Origin: Durusdinium trenchii
Lineage: Eukaryota; Sar; Dinophyceae; Suessiales; Symbiodiniaceae
Assembly (NCBI GenBank): GCA_963970005.1
Contig: CAXAMN010027484.1
Coordinates: forward strand, 1-64,000
Direction of reading: 5' to 3'
DNA length: 64,000 nucleotides
The translations under genes and the position numbers were made by a program. Below, piece by piece: positions 54,001 to 63,000 of the stretch. The notes under the pieces were generated by a model. The model was not told the DNA's origin. It saw only the letters and a list, made by a program, of their open reading frames with translations, and made no database searches. Position 1 is the first letter of the stretch, and each line of letters begins with the position of its first letter.

Positions 54001-57000
54001 TGAGGATGCCATGGCTTGGACAAAAAGCAACTTAGCGGATGCGCTTATGGGTATGAGGTCACACTTGCAGTCTTTAATGCAGTATGAGCGGATTGACTCA
54101 AACCATTGATCTATATCAACTTGAAAACAACTCGTCTAGAGTGGATCTCTGCTTGCTATAGGATCTCTCATCAAGTAGTCACCACTAGTGCCAGTGCACC
54201 TGTTGTGTGCATGTGCATTCTACACATGTACAACCTTCTTTGTTGCTTGTTTATCTCAGGCACATACCTGAAGGCCCACCCTCACCATCGAACCAGGTGG
54301 ATCACAAGATGTGGCAAGATGCGGCCACTAGACGAAGCTGGGGGTTGTTTCAAGGGTTGAGGTGTTCACTGAAACAGTCGATCTAGTATTCTTGATTATT
54401 ACCTTCCATCTACTTCCCTGTGCTGATCTCAGGATCTGGGCGACCAAACACAAGGTGAAACAGTGCCTTGGAGAATGATATGGAGACCTTGAGATATTCT
54501 TCAATGCCTTACATGTATTCCACTTGTGCACTTCTTGGTCACAAGAAATGACTGTGAACACTTATAGGATCTTATAGGGAATTCATTCCCAAATGGTGAT
54601 CGAGCCAAGGATGAACAAAGAAGTCGCCACAAGACTGGCGAGGGGACGTGGGTAGTGAAAAAGGCTGTATCGATGTGATTGTGTGCAGCGGCAGGTGTTT
54701 GTGAATGTGGAGGGGTTGGGTTTTTAAGTTTGCGACTACTTTGAGAAACCGTTGCTTCTGGAAGAACTATTTTTTAAATAGGCTTATGAACCCTGGGGTA
54801 TATATATATGCATTTTGCGCCAATTGAAAGGACACTTTTGTCTTTGGCAGGCTCTGAAGGCCTCCAGCTTGGAGCATACGCAAGAGCTGGAGCAGTGGAA
54901 GACCCTCTCAGAGAAGGTCTCCGACGTGCGCCGAGGACCTCCTCGTCGGCCCCAGTCGGCCGAGGGCGAAGCGAGTGGGGGGAGCAGTGGAGTTATAGAT
55001 CTCCATGCATGAAAGAGATGGATAAGAATCACTTTAAAAAAGAAAACACATGGCTCAATTTAGGGAACATATGCCATTTTTGCTGATTGTTTGTTTGGAT
55101 ATCTCAAGGAAAATCTAATGGGTGCTTACCTAAGGTGGTTCCGAACGGCAAGCTTCGGCTCAACGTGCATCACCCGGGTCCGGCATCGTCCGGTGCGCCG
55201 TCCAGACGGCCTCACCGGTGTAGACCATTTTGCCTTCAAAACAAGAACTACCCCGTTTGGGCTCCAGTCGTACCTTCTTAAAAGGTGTTTGGGGAGGGTT
55301 TAGAAGGTCCAGTCATACCTTCTCATGGAGGTACGACTGACACCCTAGGGTTCTGTAAGAACCTTTAGAGATGTCATGAGAGATCAGATTGACAACATCC
55401 ACCTTTTTCCGTCCACAAATGTCTGGTTTTGCCCCACTTTTCGCTTTTGGTCCCCAAGACATGGCTTCACTGTCCAACTGTCTAACACCCATCACCACTT
55501 CCGCGAGGACTCGTGGTCGAGCTGGAAAAAGCGCAGTCCACCGGTAGGCGAGTGTTCTGACCGACTGTCAGAACGTTCAGAACTGGTGTTTGCCTGGTGT
55601 TGCGCATCGGATGCAGTTTAGTTTCCCTATGATCGAATTATACCCAGACACTCCATGGGACTGCCATATATGCCGATCAGTTGGGGTGGTTTTGGGGGTC
55701 AATGTAGGCATATATGGCATACATGGAGTGTCTGGGATATAGTGAATCCCCAAAAACGGGAAAGAGGTGTATTTTTCCCAATGCCTCAAGCAAATCCAAG
55801 ATTGAACATGGGAATCAAGCCCATGCGCAGCTCAATCAAGTCTCCAACGCTGGCTACCATCCAAAACATTGCCTTTTCCACTTCAACAGTGCGCAGATTT
55901 ATAGGTAATTTAGTGTAGGCTTGACACGGGTGTGTGAAAACAGCGAAAAAGGTCCCTCACCCGCTCTGCCGCGTTGCTGCGTTGCTTGCAACAGCGCCGT
56001 TTGTCGGGTGCGAGACGCTGCGAGACTGCAGACGGCAGGCAGCACGACGAGTCGTTGCGCCTTTGCGAGAGCCGGCTGGAGAAGCTCTCCAGTGGTGTCT
56101 CCGAGATCTCGCAAGGCGCGATTTTTCGGGACGCGTGGTTTTTCGTGGTTGTTTCCGGTATGCAAGAGTCGGTCTACGCGGGGCGGTAGATGCGGATGAA
56201 AGCACAGGTATACACGATGGCAAGGTGGCAAAACGAGTGGATCGATGACTGGTGTGATGGGATGTTCGGATGTTCTGTCAATGTTCCATGGACATACCAG
56301 CACCCGACTCTACAGGTCTCCGAAATGGAGGGTTGTTAGGCTCTAACAGGTTTCAATTGGTGACCTGTTGGAGGGAGGGTGCTGGTAGTCATACGCAGTG
56401 TGAAATTGCCATGGATTGCCACAGGATTCCGGGCGAATGAATCGAAGTGGACTCTTTGGACTCCAGGTCCAGACTACTAAATCTCGTGCAGTCATCCTGG
56501 AGATGTTTGTTGGAACCCGGAGTCGTCAGGGTTTGATATTAGACCATTGTCTCCTCAAATCCTCAAATGGTGGTGTTTGGGGCGTCCATTCCTTTTTGTT
56601 TGCCAATCCTCAAAAGACCAACCCACCCTGCACAGGTTGCCCTGCACAGGGTGCCCTGCACAGGGGCCATGTGTCATGTGTCATCCTCTCGGAGCTCTCA
56701 CCTTCCAAGATCCACTCCCCCAAAACGAATGCCATCGGATCGCAATGGGGAGATCGCAACCCAGGATCAGTGATTTACTTTCCCAATGGATCCCTGCGTC
56801 CCTCTTCAAGATCTTTCGTGTTTATTTTTTTTGGGGGGGGGCTGGGCAAAGAATCCAAGAAGCGAACCCCCAAGCAGCCCACTGCTCACTGCATGCGCCG
56901 CGAAGCGCTTGAAACCGCGTGCGCGCGCGCCGTTTCTGTGCCTCTGCATGGGCCACCTGGCCGAGGTGTGGTCGATGCAAAGGCCTTGGCGCAGAAGGGC

Positions 57001-60000
57001 GTGGATCGAGCCCAGCAGAGCTTCGAGCTCACGCAGCAGCGTGCGGTCGAGCTGAAGGACTCAAACCTCCACCGTGGAGCTGCACTGGAGTCGAGTCGAG
57101 TCCCGTGCGGTGTCAGGAAGTTTCGGAACTCGAAGGGGTCACTGGATGTTTAAAGTGTTCTTTTGTTTGTGGGTGCTTGGTGCGGTTGATGTTCAGCAAC
57201 TGATCAGCTTACTTGATGAAATTCGATGCAATGAGTGTGTTAACTTTGTCCATCAGCCAAATATGTAATGTGCAATTCATTGCACCGCAGTCCCAGACAG
57301 ACGTCGTTGGCAAGTGCAAGAGCAAAAAAGAGCATCATCAGCCAAATGAACATGTCCGGATTCTGTTGCGATGTGTTAAGTAGATCTTGATCTTCTGTTT
57401 CGCTGCTGTCAGTAGCCAAGTCAAGGGCTGGCACGTGCGCAGAAGATCATTCCGCATAGCAACTCCTTGAAAATGACAAACTTGGGGATGAATCAAGAAT
57501 GAGGCCATAAATGTGTGTGTGTATGAACATATAGGGAGACCTCTCAGTTCGACCCCCCCGGAAGAAAGAATATCGGTCTACGGTTTACCCTCCGTTTGAG
57601 TGTCTCTCTATTAAACTTCACACCCATGTTCGGTTGCAACATTCAATGGGATCTTGTGGGAGAGATGCAATTGATTGGCGGGCGAACTTGGGTGCGATGC
57701 TTTTGCAAGACCACACAGTGTGGCAAGCCTGCAGCGTCACCAAGACTTCAACACGCAGTGTGCCTTTCTTTTTTCCGAGCTCAACCATGGAACGGACACT
57801 GTGAGTTGTGTGCCTGTGCTTTTTCAGCACATGGAGACCTTGGTTGACGCTTTTTCAGCACTTGGAGACCCATGTCATATGATCTTTTTACTATATATTT
57901 TTTAAACATCTATATTAGCCATTAGCCCATCGATCCATCCCAACGAAACCATCCGGGACCCTTTCTTGGACGGATGGTGACCGCAGCTGCGAGCCGAGCC
58001 GACAGACACACGCAGCTTCAGGAGCTCCTCGAGCAGCAAGGCGCCGACACCGGGCCCAAGCTGGAGGTGCCCTGCCGGACCGCGCCTGGTCGGATCGGTC
58101 GGATCGGATCCCGGTTGGGGGGGTTGGTTCGGGTGAGGAGGTTGGAGGGTTTGAGGAGGTTGGAGCTCAGTGTCAAAGGTTTGCACCACATTCTATTCTT
58201 CATGTTGCTCGTCAGGGTGGCCAAGGTCATCAAAAGCTGACTTCTTGTAGTGCCTATCAGGGGCCCCACAAACCATCAAAAACCAGGTTTTCCCTAGCAA
58301 AAAACATGGTTTTGTATGTGAAAACCTTTGTTTTTCATGGTCAACTGAGGGCCCCTGGTACTAACCCACCAGAGAAGATCGGCAAAGGCCTGTTCCATGG
58401 AGCTTAGATGTTTCAGACGAGGCCCCCCGGCGGGTGGTCCATACCTGTACCTTCCACCGATGAACTGTTTGGTTGTTGCCCTTGGGCCATTTTCACAGGC
58501 AAAATTGCATCAACATATCCATCCCATCCATCCGTCCGTCCATCCCTCCATCCATCCATGCATCCATCCATCCATCCATCAATCCATCCAGTTCGATCAA
58601 AGTGTTTTCACCGGAGTTCCAACAACGAAAACTTCCTGGTTTTTACAAGTCGAGTTCCAGTTTCTTCAGTTCGTGCGTGACCTCGGTGGACTTCCATACA
58701 GTGACCCTAGTAGTGACCCTATAACTGACCTCAAACCAGGGGATCAAAAGGTCCCTTGAAGAACCAGGTGTTGAAAGCTCCTTTCGACCCGAACTTTCAT
58801 CCCCTTTCTCAGCTTCTTCATACTTCTTCCTTTCCAAAGCTCTTTCACCAGATGGAGTACTCTTTTGTCGTTTCTCTTTTCGACCCGCGGCAAAAACAAT
58901 ACAAAACCCAGAAGTTCTTATAGGCCTTCTGGTCTGGCTATGTAGGCCGCGCCCCCCCCAACAAAGAACAGTCGGCTGCGGACCGACTCACAGCTCAACG
59001 GCTTGCTCCGCCGAAGCACCGCCGCCCCCCGCGCTCCGCAGGCGTTGCGGAGTGCTCAGGCGGAGCACTCGAAGCAGCTGGAGCAGTTGGGCCGCAGTTG
59101 TGGAGACCTCACCGAGGCACGTCGAGGCACCCTGCCGCTGGAGGACGTCGGGGAGGATTGGCTGGTTTTGGTCGTCCCACACTGAAGATGTTGATTTCTT
59201 TACAGTAGTTGACATGTCGCACATATCGATCTACAAAACTGATAGATCGTTTTGCCTGTGACCCATAATGCGAACTTCTGATTCCTGCATTTGCTTGGGT
59301 GTGATGTGCTAGAAAAAAAGCGGTGTGTGGTGAACACCTCGTCGTGCCTGTCCTTCGCAGCGTCTCGAGTCGCTGTTGCTTCCAGGTCTCCTTGCGGACG
59401 TGGAAAAGTGCCAATCTGCCAGCAGGCGACGGGATTCGTTGGAGTCGCGAGACTGCGTTTTGAGCAGACTTGTAGCATGATGCCTCTGGCTAGGGCACAG
59501 GTGTCCTAATATAGCCAGGCACAGAGGAAGAGATTAACAATTTTGATTAATCCTCAGATCAAGGAGTTCAGGAGGCTCAGCTGATGATTCATTCTCCAGG
59601 AACCATAGGAATCATGTGATTTGTGTTGAAGCCAAATGCAATCACGCGGGAAGTAGGCAACTGCTGGAATTTCGACACCGTTTTCAGCACTTTGCTACTA
59701 TTCCCAAGCATGATTGGGTGGGAGAGCCACCCTGTTCGAAGTTGCTTTCCATTGAGCTTCCGCCGCCACACCGCCTCCGCACTACTTCTGTGGCGGTGCC
59801 GAGCGCCACCCCTGAGCAGTGCATGCAGGCAGTTGGAGGAAGCTCTGAGACATGCAGAGGTGAAGATCGAGAAGATCTCCTCCTTCTCGAACCAGCATTC
59901 TGAAGGCCACACCGCGACTGAACCAGCGATCTATTATGCAGTAACTTTTTAGTGAGATGTCATGAGAGTAGTCATATGAGTTGAGTCATGAGTGCCACAC

Positions 60001-63000
60001 CAAGCAAGTTCCACCTCTCACGGATGAAGTTTTGGGAGGTCCATTTCAACCCATTCGAATAAGGCCTAAACCCGTTTCAATCTGCCTGACAGCGTCAGCT
60101 AGCATGAGATCCTTTCAATGCTGGGTAATCCTTTCAGGGGTCTCCTTTTCACCATGTTTCACCAGCCAGTGCGCAGTGTTTCGGCTGAAAACGTTTGGAA
60201 TTGGGCCAAGACGCGTAGTACCCCTTTGATTTCCACATTATAAACCGCCCCACATGTTTTTCTGGGCCAAAAAAGCAGTGCCCCCGGGAATAGGAAGTGG
60301 ACCTTCCAAGATATACGCTATATAATTGAAATAATCATGGAATTGAAAAAACCGAGCCTGTTTGGTCTTCGGAAAGATCATGGTCATCCGATTGGAAACC
60401 GGGGCCATGTTCCATGAGACCATTTCAGGAAGTGTATTCCCTGGGAGTCAAAGACTATATAAAGAATTGTCTTTTGGCCCTAGGCCCTAGGGATCCAAGT
60501 CCCTTCTCAGAAGGTACTTGGACCCTTCAAACCTACATAACAGTGTCTCCTTGCTCACCGAACCTGAAGTATATACTTGGATGTTTAGGGAGATGACCGA
60601 CGAAAAGGAAGTTCCTTTTACTTCGTCCAAACATCGTCCAGACTTCATCCGGGTCTTTGGATTGGTCTTCCCAAGCCGCCGAGCATGGAGTCTCGGAACC
60701 GTGGCTTTGGTCGGGACATGTTGACAGACCACCGGACCCTTCCAGCGATGATGAACTCGGCGTTGGATCCAGGTTCTGGGTACTTTCCGACGAAGAGAGG
60801 TCTCATTCAAGTGCCAAGCACCCTGAAAAGCCAAGATGTTTCATAGAGAGAATGAGTCCTCCAACAGGTCTCCTCTAGTCGTGTTGGGGCCCTTTGACTG
60901 AATTGGGTGACGCAGGGAGGATGCTGGGGTTTGCTTATAAAGTCATACTCTCTGGGCCTCCAGTGGTACCTGCTGAGGTTCGGTGGGACTGGGGTGGGCC
61001 CGGAGGGTCGATCGGTCCGGAACCGCTGAGGTTCGGTACCACGAAGTCGGTGTAGGGGGTTTAGAACCAGTCCATTCCTGCAAAACCACCAGCTGGTGTA
61101 GCCAAACAAGTACTTGTATGGCAGTTGGTGTAGCAAAACAAGGCTCCCGGCTTCCACGTCATAGATCGTTTCCACCCAGCAGGCCTGGCCGAGGCCCGCA
61201 CCTTCGCCCGGGACAGCGCCGAGAAGGCGGCGGTTCCACGGTCCCACCCGGCCACGTGCCGAGGGTTCCGTGTCTCTCTTGGCTTGGAGAATGAAATGGA
61301 AGAAGTCAGGTCATAGCGTTGAAAGTAGTATATCTCCATGGTCAGTAGAATCCCAGACCTGGTGACCTGGCTGTTTTTCCTGATCAGTTGGGGTGGTGAA
61401 AGGTTTTTCTTTTGGGGGGGGCGGCATATATTCCAGTCCCATGGATGGTCTGGGAATAGAAGGTGAAAGGAAGCCTATATAAATCCTCCTCGAAATGCTA
61501 CAGGTCGAAGTTACACTTGTCCAAGAGAGATTCACCCAAGGTGAGCCTCTCATGAGACTCTCAGGCCAAACAAATAATTGAGGAAAAGCCTGCCTTGCCA
61601 TGCCTAGTCTCATCCTTTTCTTTTTCCGCCCTTCGTCATCCCGCTGTGGTGCGCCCTCCTTCGCAGACTTCGACCATTCTCATGGAGCGACCCACGACCC
61701 AGGCGGTGCTGCAGCTGCGGCAGCTGCTGGAGAGCCAAGTCGCCGAGCTCAAGGCCTCCAGCCGTCGCGCCCGACGGTCGCCCCCGACGTCGCTCGGAAA
61801 GTCGACGTGCTCGTCCGGCGGACGAAGGTCATAGATAAAGCGCGTACCGTTGGGACCATCGAGTTCTGCTTGGAACCCATCACTTTTCGGATCTGGCAGC
61901 TTGGAACTCTTGAGCGATATCACCGGAGCAACCGGAGGCAGGTGCCATAGCTTAATCCGACGCTGTGTAGGCTCTGGACCTGTCGGTTTGTCGGGGCTTT
62001 GAACATGGAGATCCACAAGTAGTGTAGGGTAATGATTTGGAGAATATCTTTTTTAAACCTAAGGATCCGGACCCTCAAAAACAAGGGTTTGGTGAGGGTA
62101 CCAACCCCCTGCTATGGAGGGTTCAACCCCTGCTATGGAGGGTCCAAGGATCCTTAGGGATTGGACTATACGGTCTTCTACGGTATGATGCGCAGGTCGC
62201 GTACGTCGTAACGGTGGCGACGTTCTGGGCTAAATTGGTCTTTTTTGGGGGTGCAGCGGGCAGTCCAGCCATCCGAAGACCAGTGGACTCGTATTCCACC
62301 AGTGACTCAGACAGACACGAAGAAGAGCAGCAAAGCTGGGTTCATGATGGCTCAAGTTGCTCACCGTCCACGAGGTCTATTTCTATCACAGGACCTGAAC
62401 ATTCAGAAAAAAGGATAGGGATATCTTATCTTGGGGATCAAGGTGTAGTTCCCCGGGTGCAAACATACACAGTGCACAACTGTGGGCTATCCCCGGATCG
62501 AAAAACCATCTTCCCACCACTTCTGAGTGATCCGGGTACTCTTTCAGAGTGGTCACCATCACCAGGACGGCTGGGGGTTGACCCCCTCCCTCCCCACGGT
62601 GGAAACACGACTGGTGGCGCCTCGATCCAGGAGCAGATGCAGGAGCAGATGGAGCGTCGAAGCGGAGATGCATTCAAGGAGCGGACCTGCGCGCGTCGCG
62701 GAGCAGCGCGGGTCGCCCCAAGTATACCTTCTGAGAAGGTGTTTGGGGTGGGTTTAGAGGGTCCAAACACCTTCTGAGGAGGTACTTGGAGCCCTATGGT
62801 TTGATCATCTTTGATCCATTTAGACTCTGTCGCAAGCTTATTTTGGAGAGAAAACCCGTATTCCCATGTTGTTCGCTTGATTCCTTAGCTGAATTTTGAG
62901 GATCCATACAGTGATCAATGGGGGGAGGCAATGGATGTCACAGGTTTGCTTCTTCCCAAGTTGGATTCGAGGCTTTGGCTGGGTTGATAGCTTGCAGCTG

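Noticed and set aside
30951..54109. Region 2 as a retrovirus-like or LTR element
   Set aside because: No reverse transcriptase, integrase or protease motif and no long direct terminal repeats; the coding sequence is interrupted by introns.
57713..57790. Possible extra coiled-coil exon ([11 protein letters not shown]...) in the B9-D9 intron
   Set aside because: No AG|G acceptor in the right phase and the heptad pattern is weak.
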